The translations under genes were made by a program, and so were the position numbers. The notes under the pieces were generated by a model. That model did no database searches. It was not told the DNA's origin and was given only the letters and a program-made list of their open reading frames with translations. Shown here in pieces: positions 34,681 to 42,906 of a stretch of 64,000 nt of DNA; position 1 is the stretch's first letter; every line of letters starts with the position of its first letter. Source of the DNA: Bifidobacterium sp. ESL0763 (GTDB taxonomy: Bacteria > Actinomycetota > Actinomycetes > Actinomycetales > Bifidobacteriaceae); assembly GCF_029433395.1 (NCBI RefSeq), contig NZ_JAQTHW010000001.1, positions 124,001 through 188,000 of the forward strand, read 5' to 3'.

Positions 34681-35362
34681 GCGGCAGAGTGGTCATTACG
34701 CAATGGCATCGACTTCCGCCTGTCCGTCTGACGGGTCGAGGCCGATGCCGGCGTTGATATCTGCTTAGGGTTTTGTCGTCAGTGGAATTAACCAGAAATT
34801 GTGAATAATAGAAGAGTCCTTATATGCTAGGAGATATCGAGAGCCTGGTTATATTGGAAGTTGGCTTCATGCCGTCGGCGACTTAGTCACCTTAGGTATA
34901 ACCGGGCTCCTGATTACTCTTCGCTGGAATTCGTCCTTAGTTGTTTTCCGATGCTGGTCGATTGATCCAGCAATATCGAGTCAGCGGGTTTCGTGTGATG
35001 CCGATTTGGATACTGGGTTATAGGCCAAAATACGTTGAATTCAACTGTGCCTCCTTTTGCCGCTTGTCGGGTTTTAGCTAGAACGTGAACAAATCATGAC
35101 TTAGAGGGCGTGAAAATCCTGACTTAGAAATCCTGCAAATCATGACTTAGAGCTCTCGATAATCATGACTTAGCAAGTTCGATAATCCTGACTTAGGCGG
35201 AGGAATGGTGGCTGTGTGGCTTCGGAAACGGGGGCGGGTGGAGCCAAGATGAGGCCGGGGTGGAGCCAAGACGGAGTCGGAATGAAGCCGGAATGATATC
35301 GGAACGAACACGTCGCGCGATGACTCCGCGGCATGTGCCTGTGGAGCCGATAGACTAGCCGT
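34681..35362. other. Non-coding gap with a solo MITE end and a 23 bp array
   Basis: No credible gene. A moderately AT-rich left part (34770-35010) shows nothing recognisable. GGGTTATAGGCCAAAA at 35015-35030 is identical to the first 16 bases of the MITE at 5698, but no opposite end or target duplication is visible nearby. The following bases (TACGTTGAATTC) resemble the core of the paired-hairpin element at 50040-50193. The 23 bp array follows. A minus-strand open frame at 35147-35392 crosses the array and looks accidental. Confidence 0.65.
35092..35196. repeat. Five-unit direct repeat with exact 23 bp period
   Basis: The 13 bp word AATC(A/C)TGACTTAG starts at 35092, 35115, 35138, 35161 and 35184. 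The only variation in the word is A or C at position 5. The 10 bp between words differ in every unit (AGGGCGTGAA, AAATCCTGCA, AGCTCTCGAT, CAAGTTCGAT). A conserved word on a fixed pitch with free spacers is the form of an iteron or repressor array. It lies 167 bp before the hydrolase gene start. Confidence 0.9.
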
Positions 35363-36760
35363 ATGAGGATACCGCTGATTGACGAGGACCATTACGACGA
35401 GGCCATGCGCGAGACCGTGCTGCCGGCGCTCGCCAAGTGCCGGGTCGAGGGATGGATGGCGCCCGCCGGCGTGGCCGATGACGACGTTGTTTCCAATTCG
35501 GCACCCGCCGATGGGGCGAAAGACGTTGAGCGCGCCGCCGGCGATTCAGGCATCGCTGATGAAGCCAATGCGGAATCGGCGAACGATGCCAACGTCGGTC
35601 GCCCTGATGCCGGTCGCGCTTCTTTTGACAGCGCGAGTGCCGATGGTGATGGCGACGCCGCTCATGTCGGTATAAAGAACGCGAAGGCTGGTGCCGGTAT
35701 GGAAGGCACAGGGGCCGGAGTTTGCGAACCTGGCATCGGCACCGGCATCGGGATTAATGACGGGCAACCTGCGCCGCTCACGAACAACACCCTGTTCGGC
35801 ATCTCGTCGCTGCCCGCGCCGCCGACGCCCGGCGACCTGCACTATGTCTGCTTCGACGCGCACCGGTTCGACAGCCTGAACGTGCCCGGCGCCAGCGCGA
35901 AGTTCCGCGGTTCCATCGTCTTCTCGTTCGGCTTCACTGAGTTCGCCGCCAAGCACGCCGAGATGACGTGGTACTTCCTGCTCGCCGGCTATTCCGTCTG
36001 CATCCTGGAGCATCGTGGCCACGGCTATTCGGTGCGCGATGTCGACAATCCCTCGCTGGTCTGGATCGACGATTGGCGGCGGTATGTCGCCGATTTGGCC
36101 AAGTTTGCGCGAACCGTCGGCCGACAGTATGCGGGCGATGAATCGATGCACCTCTACGCCCATTCGATGGGTGGCGGCATCGGGGCCGCGGCGCTCGAAT
36201 GCTACCCGATGCTCTTCGACCGCGCCGTGCTTTCCTCGCCCATGATCGAGCCGATCACCGGCATGCCCAACGCCATCGCCGGCCCCGCCACCGCGCTCGC
36301 CGGCGCCGTCGGGCTTTCGCGTCGCCGCGCGCCCGGGCAGTCCGAGTTCTCGCCGACCATGAGACTCAAGGGCTACGAGGGCGCGCAGCAGTCTCGTGTG
36401 CGCTGGTATTTCGAGCGCCGCCTGCACGATCGGCACTACCAGACCAACGCCGCCACGTTCGGCTGGGTCAACCAGGCGCTCAGGATGTCGCGCGCGATCC
36501 TGTGGCGCGAGGCCTGTTCGCGCATCGATACCCCGATCCTGCTCTTCCAGGCCGGGCGCGACACGTGGGTGCACAACGCGGCGCAGAACCGTTTCGTCGA
36601 CCGCGTCCGCCTCGAAAGCGGCGACGTGGTCCTGGAGCGCGTCGAGCCCGCCGTCCACGAGATTTTCAGTATGCCCAACGCTGTGCTTGGCCCCTACGTC
36701 GAGCGCATCATCGACTTCTACGCCGAGTCCGTCGACGAAATGGTCGCCGACGCCGAGTGA
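35363..36760 (+). CDS. Alpha/beta hydrolase, lysophospholipase-like, with polar insertion
   Basis: A 465-residue serine hydrolase. The core fold shows GSIVFSFGFTEFAAKHAEM, LEHRGHGYS, the nucleophile elbow YAHSMGGGIGA, Asp in FQAGRDTWV and a His in VHEIFSMPN, the order of the monoglyceride lipase/lysophospholipase (PldB-like) family. Residues about 38 to 140 are an Asp/Ala/Gly/Ser-rich stretch inserted after the first helix, with no homology I recognise. Without it the protein would have normal length. The start at ATG 35363 has no strong ribosome site. The 23 bp array upstream may regulate it (inference). Confidence 0.85.
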   Translation: MRIPLIDEDHYDEAMRETVLPALAKCRVEGWMAPAGVADDDVVSNSAPADGAKDVERAAGDSGIADEANAESANDANVGRPDAGRASFDSASADGDGDAAHVGIKNAKAGAGMEGTGAGVCEPGIGTGIGINDGQPAPLTNNTLFGISSLPAPPTPGDLHYVCFDAHRFDSLNVPGASAKFRGSIVFSFGFTEFAAKHAEMTWYFLLAGYSVCILEHRGHGYSVRDVDNPSLVWIDDWRRYVADLAKFARTVGRQYAGDESMHLYAHSMGGGIGAAALECYPMLFDRAVLSSPMIEPITGMPNAIAGPATALAGAVGLSRRRAPGQSEFSPTMRLKGYEGAQQSRVRWYFERRLHDRHYQTNAATFGWVNQALRMSRAILWREACSRIDTPILLFQAGRDTWVHNAAQNRFVDRVRLESGDVVLERVEPAVHEIFSMPNAVLGPYVERIIDFYAESVDEMVADAE

Positions 36761-36793
36761 GCCGCGCAGGCCAGCCGGTGCCATAATCCGTTT

Positions 36794-36903
36794 GCGCCAT
36801 AAATAAGCCTCTGACTGCTGCTCATCGGCCCATTTATGGCGCAAAATTATAATTCCGCCATAAACAGGCCGCTGACCGCTGCTGAGCGGCTCGTTTATGG
36901 CGG
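36794..36903. repeat. Paired-hairpin repeat, CGCCATAAA family, copy 1
   Basis: Two hairpins: GCGCCATAAA...TTTATGGCGC (36794-36842) and CCGCCATAAA...TTTATGGCGG (36855-36903), separated by a 12 bp TTATAATT-containing spacer. The base of the stem changes from GC to CC on one arm and in step on the other. It begins 33 bp after the hydrolase stop. A second pair of the same family is at 61943-62051. Confidence 0.9.
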
Positions 36904-37053
36904 AAACGTGCCGGTTGGGTTGGCCGACCGACTATGGGCGACGCCGCGGGACTGGTGGATACGGCCGACGCTGGTGGTGGAATCCGGCCGTGTCCCGCCG
37001 CGGTTTGGGCATACGATGGAGATGCCCGAAACGTTGGGGAATGGAGAACGATC

Positions 37054-38265
37054 ATGAAGTACGATTTCACGTCGATTATGGACCGGCACGGCAAGGACGC
37101 CATCGCGGTGGACGGGCTCGGCACGCAGCCCGGTTTCGCGCCGGAACCGCCCAAGTACGGCTACGACGTCATCCCGATGTGGATCGCGGACATGAACTTC
37201 GCCACCGTCCCCACGATCACCGACGCCATCATCGAGCGCGCGAAGCACCCGGCGTTCGGCTATTTCGCGCCCACGGACGACTATTTCGATTCCATCATCG
37301 ACTGGCAGAAGACCCGCAACGGCGTCGAGGGCCTCACCAAGGAGGCCATCGGCTACGAGAACGGCGTGCTCGGCGGGCTCATCTCCGCGATCTCGTGCTT
37401 CGCGGCGCCCGGCGACTCGGTTCTGGTGCACCAGCCGACCTACGTGGGCTTCACCGGTTCCATCGAATCCAACGGCTTCCATATCGTCCACACGCCGCTC
37501 AAGCGCGACGAGGAGGGCGTCTGGCGCATGGACTTCGACGACATGGACCGCAAGCTCAGGGAGAACAACATCCACGTCGCCGTCTTCTGCAGCCCGCACA
37601 ACCCCTGCGGCCGCGTCTGGGAGCGCTGGGAGATCGAGAAGGCGATGGAGGTCTACCGCGCCAACGACTGCGTGGTCATCTCCGACGAGATCTGGTCCGA
37701 CATCATCCTCGAGGGCCACAAGCACATCCCGACCCAGTCGGTCAGTGAGGATGCGCGCAACCGCACCGTCGCGCTCTACGCGCCGAGCAAGACCTTCAAC
37801 CTCGCCGGCCTCATCGGCTCGTACCACATCATCTACAACAAGACCCTGCGCGACCGCGTCGTCGCCAAGAGCTCGAAGGTGGTCTACAACGAGATGAACG
37901 TGCTCTCCATGCACGCGCTCATCGGCGCCTACAAGCCCGAGGGCCACGACTGGCTCGACCAGCTGCGGCACGTGCTCACCGGCAACGTGCGGTACGCCTC
38001 GAACTATATCCGCTCGCATTTCAAGGGTGTCGAGTTCGCCGACCCGCAGGGCACCTACATGCTCTTCCTCGACTGCTCCGGCTGGTGCGAGGCCCACGGC
38101 GTCACGCTCGACGAGGTCTTGAAGCGCGCCTGGAACGTCGGCGTCGCCGTGCAGGATGGCCGTCAGTTCAAGGCCCCGTGCGCCATCCGCATGAACCTCG
38201 CCCTGCCACTGACGCGCATCCAGGAGGCGATGCAGCGACTGAACAAGTACGTCTTCATCGACTGA
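37054..38265 (+). CDS. MalY/PatB-type PLP-dependent C-S lyase or aminotransferase
   Basis: A 403-residue fold-type I PLP enzyme. MWIADMNFATVPTITDAI near the N-terminus is the MalY/PatB pattern. The PLP lysine is K246 in YAPSKTFNLAGL. CSPHNPCGRVW, SDEIWSD and the C-terminal CAIRMNLALP (Arg binding the substrate carboxylate) complete the active site. Members cleave cystathionine or cysteine conjugates; some are aminotransferases. In bifidobacteria such enzymes contribute to Met/Cys metabolism; the exact substrate is not readable. ATG 37054 with GGAG at 37043-37046 is preferred; the open frame extends to 36934 without a ribosome site. Confidence 0.9.
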   Translation: MKYDFTSIMDRHGKDAIAVDGLGTQPGFAPEPPKYGYDVIPMWIADMNFATVPTITDAIIERAKHPAFGYFAPTDDYFDSIIDWQKTRNGVEGLTKEAIGYENGVLGGLISAISCFAAPGDSVLVHQPTYVGFTGSIESNGFHIVHTPLKRDEEGVWRMDFDDMDRKLRENNIHVAVFCSPHNPCGRVWERWEIEKAMEVYRANDCVVISDEIWSDIILEGHKHIPTQSVSEDARNRTVALYAPSKTFNLAGLIGSYHIIYNKTLRDRVVAKSSKVVYNEMNVLSMHALIGAYKPEGHDWLDQLRHVLTGNVRYASNYIRSHFKGVEFADPQGTYMLFLDCSGWCEAHGVTLDEVLKRAWNVGVAVQDGRQFKAPCAIRMNLALPLTRIQEAMQRLNKYVFID

Positions 38266-38322
38266 GGGCTCATCGCCATTTTGGGCGCTGTTTGTCAGCC
38301 CAACTGATTGTGTAGTCAAAAA

Positions 38323-38358
38323 GGGGCGTCTGCCGCAGGTTATCGCGGTAGGCGCCCC
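38323..38358 (+). terminator. Terminator after the PLP lyase gene
   Basis: GGGGCGTCTGCCGC (38323-38336) pairs with GCGGTAGGCGCCCC (38345-38358), preceded by AAAAA so it could serve both strands. Confidence 0.8.
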
Positions 38359-38401
38359 TGGTGTTAGCTACTCGGCGCTGAGGCTGGCGGAATCGGATGT
38401 G

Positions 38402-39319
38402 TTATTTCGGTTGTGGATGCAGGATTCCCTCGCTGAATGTTTTATTGGAACTGATGAGTTTGTTGATTGTCTTAGCGGTCCCGGTGTCTCCGTCAATTTT
38501 CCCTCTGTATTCATTCAGCATTATTATGGCGGCGAATACGCTTTTCGAATCGAACGATATTCCTGATTTGCTCAGTCTGTGTTTGATTTTCTTAGGCACG
38601 GCGCATGCGATGTCAAGGCGACGGTGCCAGAGCTGACTATGGTGGGCGCACATGTTTCGAAGGACGCACAGCGAATGGAGAACATCGGTGAATGGAGCCC
38701 ATTGGATATTGAGTTCCGTGGCGACGGATTTGGCTGGTTCGAAGTCTGAGAAGTTTTTGATGATTTTCGACACTTTGCCGAAAGAAAGGACCTCGACGGC
38801 AACCCAGATTGGTAAGTTGGTAAAATCATCGCACAGATTTTGATGCGCTTCAGAGCTGCGGTAGTGTGCGATCATCTTGCTTTTCGAACGGTTAAGCTCT
38901 TTTGCGATTTCCATGGGAATGTCGGCTGTTTCCCCGTTCGGATATCGAATCGGATTGTATAAGTCGTTGTTGAGGTAAAAGGCATACTCGCCGTAGGCTT
39001 CACCCATGGCGTGTGCGTAACGGGTGCGAATCGCCATCTCTACATGACTTGATTGCTCAAACAACAGTTGACGCAGACTATGGTCAAGCGCCATGATTGA
39101 ACTTACTGTTTCGAATGAGGCGTCATCGGTGAACCTGTCATTGTGCTGGCGCGGATCTATTTGCCATTGGCGGGAGTAGCCTGTGAAGCGGTAATAGTTG
39201 TTGTTTTGAAGAAACCTGAGAAGCTCATCGCGGTGCCCGCACGAAAGCCCGCGGACGTCGCACAATAAAGTGACAAGTTCGTCCGTCGTTTTGAATGGCT
39301 TATTCGGTATGGTGGTCAT
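38402..39319 (-). CDS. Abi_2 family (AbiD/F-like) abortive infection protein
   Basis: A 305-residue protein. The N-terminus (NKPFKTTDELVTLLCDVRGL, then LLRFLQNNNYYRFTGYSRQW) is typical of Abi_2 proteins, and R-N-M-C-A-H-H in LRNMCAHHSQLW is an RX4H HEPN-type ribonuclease motif. Known Abi_2 members (AbiD, AbiF) stop phage growth in lactococci at the cost of the host cell; no enzymatic test can be read here. DNA is clearly lower in GC than the neighbours and codon choice differs (many AAT, TTT, ATT), a sign of transfer. Start ATG 39319 follows AAGG. It lies alone, with hairpins at 39461-39506 upstream. Confidence 0.88.
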   Translation of the reverse strand: MTTIPNKPFKTTDELVTLLCDVRGLSCGHRDELLRFLQNNNYYRFTGYSRQWQIDPRQHNDRFTDDASFETVSSIMALDHSLRQLLFEQSSHVEMAIRTRYAHAMGEAYGEYAFYLNNDLYNPIRYPNGETADIPMEIAKELNRSKSKMIAHYRSSEAHQNLCDDFTNLPIWVAVEVLSFGKVSKIIKNFSDFEPAKSVATELNIQWAPFTDVLHSLCVLRNMCAHHSQLWHRRLDIACAVPKKIKHRLSKSGISFDSKSVFAAIIMLNEYRGKIDGDTGTAKTINKLISSNKTFSEGILHPQPK

Positions 39320-39460
39320 CGTTGCCTTGTAAGTAAAACTTGACCCACCGCATTTTAGGATTACCGAACATTCCGAACGAACATTCTGCAACTAGCCTTG
39401 GGTGGGTGCTGTTATCTACAGTATAACAAACTCCGCAGCACGGAGGCAAATCACGACTTT

Positions 39461-39506
39461 CCGTACATCTAGTGTGATGGTAATGTTTTGGGCACTAGAT
39501 GTACGG
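39461..39506. repeat. Perfect 14 bp inverted repeat upstream of the Abi_2 gene
   Basis: CCGTACATCTAGTG (39461-39474) and its complement at 39493-39506 with an 18 bp loop, about 140 bp before the Abi_2 start. It may be an operator, a transcript end or an element end. Confidence 0.75.
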
Positions 39507-39580
39507 GAGCTGTTGCGAAACCGCATCTGAGTGCGGCCAAGGTGCGCTTTCCTCGCTGAAAGTGGTGGAGCCGTTAAGAA

Positions 39581-39609
39581 AAGGGACCTAGAGAGTTTCA
39601 AGGTCCCTT
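39581..39609 (-). terminator. Terminator after the PanE-like gene
   Basis: AAGGGACCT (39581-39589) pairs with AGGTCCCTT (39601-39609). Read on the minus strand the stem is followed by TTCTTAAC. Confidence 0.75.
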
Positions 39610-39668
39610 CTCGTCACTGGAAGCGACGCTATCTGCTTCGCCACCGTTTATCTACATCATCGCATCAG

Positions 39669-40676
39669 CTACTTCGAGCCGGCCTCGGCGGCTTCCTTCT
39701 TGTGGATCTGGAAGGCGAGCTCGGCGATGTGCAGGCAGTGGCGCAGGAACTCCTGCGTGCGGCACGGGCTGTCGACCCTGCGCCCGACCTCGGCGATGTA
39801 GCCGTTGATGTAGTCCACCTCGGTCTTGCGGCCGTTGTGCATGTCCTGGTACATCGACGGATAGTGCAGCGGGTTGGCGACGCGGCTGACGTAATCGACT
39901 TCCTGCACGGCGGCCTCGCGGTCCTGGATCGGCTTGAAACCGTCGCGTTCGAGCGCGTCGTAGGCCTCGTTGATCAGCTGCCGCGCCATGTCCATCGCGC
40001 CGGGGTAGGAGATGAACTGCCCCATCGTGATCTCGTACATCGTGCACAGCGAGTTGATCACGGAGTTGAAGATGACCTTCGCCAGGCAGGTGCCGCGGAA
40101 GTTCTGCGTGACCTGCGGGTTGAAGCCGGTCTTGTCGAGGTCGGCGACCATCTCCTTCTCGATGTCGGTGATCTCCTCGGTCATCGCGCAGATGTGCATG
40201 GTGCCGGCGCCGGGCTTGCCGATGAAGTCGACGTCGCCGGGGCCGTTGAAGACGGACGCGACCATCGCGGTGCCGCCGTAGATGCGCTCCTTGGGGAAGT
40301 AGTTGAGGATCTTGTCGAAGTGGCCCCAGCCGTTCATCGCGGAGAAGACGACCTGGTGGTCCTTGAAGATGCCCGCGTCGGCGCAGCGTTTGAGCGCGTC
40401 CTCAAGTTGCATCTGCTTGAGCATGATGATCCAGACGTCGGGGTCGCCGCCCTCCCGGCGCAGCTTCTCGCCGTAGTCCTCGGGGGAGTAGATGTCGGCC
40501 TTCACCAGGTGGCGGTTCTCGTGGTCGCGCGAGACGTAGGCACCGCCCTGCTCGCGAATCTTGTCGACGTTGGGCTGCCACGGCTCGACGTACTCCACTT
40601 CCTTGCCGGCCTTCTCCTGCAGCAGCACGCCGTATCGCAGGCCCATGGCCCCGGCGCCGATGATTCCGTACTTCAT
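39669..40676 (-). CDS. Ketopantoate reductase family (PanE/ApbA-like) oxidoreductase
   Basis: A 335-residue NADP-dependent 6-phosphogluconate-dehydrogenase-like enzyme. GIIGAGAMGLRYG is the dinucleotide loop; CLAKVIFNSVINSLCTMYE holds the catalytic Lys and Asn, and GRKTEVDYINGYI the second conserved block of ApbA C-terminal domains. The family reduces 2-dehydropantoate to pantoate in coenzyme A synthesis, but many paralogues act on other 2-oxo acids, so I give no symbol. Start ATG 40676 follows AGGAGTAACGAT on the minus strand. No pantothenate genes are nearby. Confidence 0.85.
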   Translation of the reverse strand: MKYGIIGAGAMGLRYGVLLQEKAGKEVEYVEPWQPNVDKIREQGGAYVSRDHENRHLVKADIYSPEDYGEKLRREGGDPDVWIIMLKQMQLEDALKRCADAGIFKDHQVVFSAMNGWGHFDKILNYFPKERIYGGTAMVASVFNGPGDVDFIGKPGAGTMHICAMTEEITDIEKEMVADLDKTGFNPQVTQNFRGTCLAKVIFNSVINSLCTMYEITMGQFISYPGAMDMARQLINEAYDALERDGFKPIQDREAAVQEVDYVSRVANPLHYPSMYQDMHNGRKTEVDYINGYIAEVGRRVDSPCRTQEFLRHCLHIAELAFQIHKKEAAEAGSK

Positions 40677-41549
40677 ATCGTTACTCCTCTTCTCTCGCCT
40701 CCGCTTGCGGCTTTGCGGCCGCGGCGGCTGGTGACGATGCGCGGCGCTGGTTGCTCTGGTCGCCCTGATTGCTTGGTTCGTCCGGTCCGTTTGGTTCGCC
40801 CGGTCCGTTCAGTCCGTTCGGCTCGTGCGGGGCGATTCGAGTGGTCTGATTGATCCGATCGCTCGAGTCTCTCCGGCCGCTCGGACCGCCCTGACTTTGC
40901 GTCTGGAGCTGTCCTGCGCCGTCATCGGTATACGAAGTATGCGTGATACTTTTCCGGCCAAGGTGTCCAATTTCATATCGTGGACGAAAAATTGGCTATT
41001 CCGATTTTAATTGCCTAGCAGAGGATGGTGAGGTGGATAAGCGCGAAACGTGGGGGTTGATGGTTTGGGGAGGTTTTGCAGGTTGGCGGTTTGGTGGGGT
41101 TTGACGAGGTTTGGAGGTTGGTGGTTGGCGGGGTTGAGAGTTTGGCCGGGTGACGAGATTGTTGGGTTTGACGGCTGTCCCGGTAATGGCGACATTGGCA
41201 TTGTTCTTGTCAGTGAGGGATGGCGCGATGCGGATTCGTCTTGGTTCGGAGACGGGTTCGACGATATCGATGGCATATGGTTCGGTATCCGCTATCCCGG
41301 TATTGCTGCGTTTCGATATTTGGCATGGTGCTGCCGGAAGCCTCTGGCTTGTGGCAGTTTTGCCGGACGCCACCGCAGGCCGATGTGACGGTTTCTTCCA
41401 TCGGATATGCGAGCCGGCTCGTTGCTGTTCCCACTGAGCGGCACGGCAGGGGTCGGCGCTCGCGAATAGCCCCTATAATTGACTGAAATCAACCGGAAAC
41501 GATAGCGGCGTCGACAGCGATTGGCGACAGGCGAAAGAGGGGACAACAC
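40677..41549. other. Long non-coding gap with strand-biased low-complexity DNA
   Basis: No credible gene in 873 bp. Around 40745-40835 short GGT(T/C)CG / GTCCG words repeat (GGTCCGTTTGGTTCGCCCGG and variants). From 41048 to 41160 the plus strand is nearly all G and T, with many GGTTTG words and GG/GGGG runs. Open frames here are made of this low-complexity DNA and look spurious. Confidence 0.6.
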
Positions 41550-42125
41550 ATGAAGATCACGATGTATTGTGGCGCGGCGAGCGGCAACGATCCGAAGTAC
41601 GCGGCTGCGGCTGCGCAGCTTGGCAAGTGGATCGCCGGGCTTGACGACGGCGAGCTGGTCTATGGCGGTGGCGGCGTCGGGCTGATGGGCGTCGTGGCGC
41701 AGGCGGTGCTCGATGGCGGCGGCAAGGTCCACGGCATCATGCCGCAGATGCTCATCGACCGCAACGCCGCCGCGGAGGGTCTCACCACGATGGAGGTCGT
41801 CGACGACATGGACGAGCGCAAACGCCGCATGATGGAGCTGGGTGACGTGCTCATCGCCTTCCCGGGCGGCCCCGGCACGCTCGAGGAGATCGCGGAGGCG
41901 TTCTCGTGGGCGCGCATCGGGCTCAACGCTAAGCCCTGCGTGCTCTTCGACCTCGACGGCTACTGGCGGCCGCTCGCGCAGATGTTCGACGGCATGGTCT
42001 CGGCCGGTTTCCTCACTGCCACTGACCGCGCGAAGCTGCTGGTCACCGATTCGGTCGACGAGATCACCCGCTTCGCCGCCACCTACCAGCCCCCACAAAT
42101 CCGCACCTTCCCCGAGCGCAAGTGA
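41550..42125 (+). CDS. LOG family protein (TIGR00730-type Rossmann fold nucleotide hydrolase)
   Basis: A 191-residue Rossmann-fold protein. The signature PGGPGTLEE with a preceding MDERKRRMMELGD is the LOG (lonely guy) motif, and YGGGGVGLMG the nucleotide loop. LOG proteins hydrolyse the ribose 5'-phosphate bond of (cytokinin) nucleoside monophosphates; in bacteria without cytokinins the role is probably general nucleotide hydrolysis. AAAGAGGGG lies before ATG 41550. Confidence 0.92.
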   Translation: MKITMYCGAASGNDPKYAAAAAQLGKWIAGLDDGELVYGGGGVGLMGVVAQAVLDGGGKVHGIMPQMLIDRNAAAEGLTTMEVVDDMDERKRRMMELGDVLIAFPGGPGTLEEIAEAFSWARIGLNAKPCVLFDLDGYWRPLAQMFDGMVSAGFLTATDRAKLLVTDSVDEITRFAATYQPPQIRTFPERK

Positions 42126-42230
42126 TTGACGGATGGGCTAAGGTGCGGTGGGTGAAGTGAAGGTTTAGCCGCATACCGTTTGGCAGCTGGCGGGCAATCT
42201 GTGGGCGAGACCGTCTGCCTCCGAAACTCA

Positions 42231-42271
42231 AAACTCCCGGAAACTTGGTGATCCAACGTTTCCGGGAGTTT
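42231..42271 (-). terminator. Terminator after tRNA-Leu
   Basis: AAACTCCCGGAAAC (42231-42244) pairs perfectly with 42258-42271. On the minus strand it begins 7 bp after the tRNA and is followed by TGAGTTT. Confidence 0.85.
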
Positions 42272-42277
42272 GAAATC

Positions 42278-42363
42278 TGGTGCGAGTAGGGGGAGTTGAA
42301 CCCCCACGAGCATTCGCTCACTGCCACCTGAAGACAGCGCGTCTACCATTCCGCCATACTCGC
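42278..42363 (-). tRNA. tRNA-Leu (CAG)
   Basis: Read on the minus strand: acceptor GCGAGTA pairs with TACTCGC, followed by A and an encoded CCA. GGTAGACGCG is the leucine D-arm, the anticodon loop CTTCAGG gives CAG, a long variable arm follows as in class II tRNAs, and GGGGGTTCAACTCCCCC is the T-arm. 86 nt with CCA. Confidence 0.96.
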
Positions 42364-42489
42364 AGACAAATAGTAAGGTTACCGTGAGGTTGCGACGAGC
42401 GCAAGAGGATGCCCGCGCTGCGTGTTGCCCAGCGCTTGGTCGCGGCCGAAAGGAACTGGTAGACCTGCGGGTGCACCCCGGTCGTCGCT

Positions 42490-42596
42490 GCGACCAAAAG
42501 CACGAAAATTGGCCTGGGAACGTGCTTTTGCTCGCCCTAAATTGGCGGATGCGACGAAAAGCGCGAAAATGGGGCGGGAAACGTGCTTTTGGTCGC
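42490..42596. repeat. Paired-hairpin repeat, GCGACGAAAAGCACG family, copy 1
   Basis: Two hairpins (42490-42535 and 42551-42596) with arms GCGAC(C/G)AAAAGC(A/G)CG and CGTGCTTTTGGTCGC, separated by a spacer ending AATTGGCGGAT. The same pair with the same spacer occurs at 44181-44287. Confidence 0.9.
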
Positions 42597-42706
42597 ATGC
42601 TCAATCAAATATGCAAGCAAACTCAAGGAATTCTGCTGATTCCGCTGATTTTCATCGCAGCGACCGGGAGTTGGTGAGAGATAAGCCGGAGCTATGCCAG
42701 TGCCTA

Positions 42707-42874
42707 CGTCGAAAAGCAGAAACAGGGCGCAAGAACCTTGCTTTTGAACGCAGCGAGATGATGTGCGCGTCGAAAAGCAGAACCGTGGCGGCGAAATCCT
42801 GCTTTTGAACGCGGGACGATGGCGGATAGCGTCGAAAAGCAGAAAACATGCCCACGGAATCTGCTTTTCGACGC
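42707..42874. repeat. Triple hairpin repeat, GCGTCGAAAAGCAG family
   Basis: Three units (42707-42751, 42767-42812, 42829-42874) with arms GCGTCGAAAAGCAG and CTGCTTTTCGACGC (two right arms read TGAACGC). Loops of 18 bp are different. The spacer ends GATGGCGGAT, like the neighbouring GCGACGAAAAGC family, so the two are variants of one design. It ends 32 bp before the nitroreductase stop codon on the minus strand. Confidence 0.88.
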
Positions 42875-42906
42875 AGGCTCCATGGGCGTCTATGTGTGTT
42901 CGGCTG

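Noticed and set aside
35147-35392. 81-codon minus-strand open frame across the 23 bp array
   Set aside because: The C-terminus is the repeat array itself and there is no ribosome site.
41050-41388. 112-codon open frame before the LOG gene
   Set aside because: Made of G/T-rich low-complexity DNA giving Trp/Gly runs; not credible as a protein.
42490-42874. Repeated hairpins as a CRISPR array
   Set aside because: Units are palindromic with short loops and irregular spacing, no uniform spacers and no cas genes nearby.
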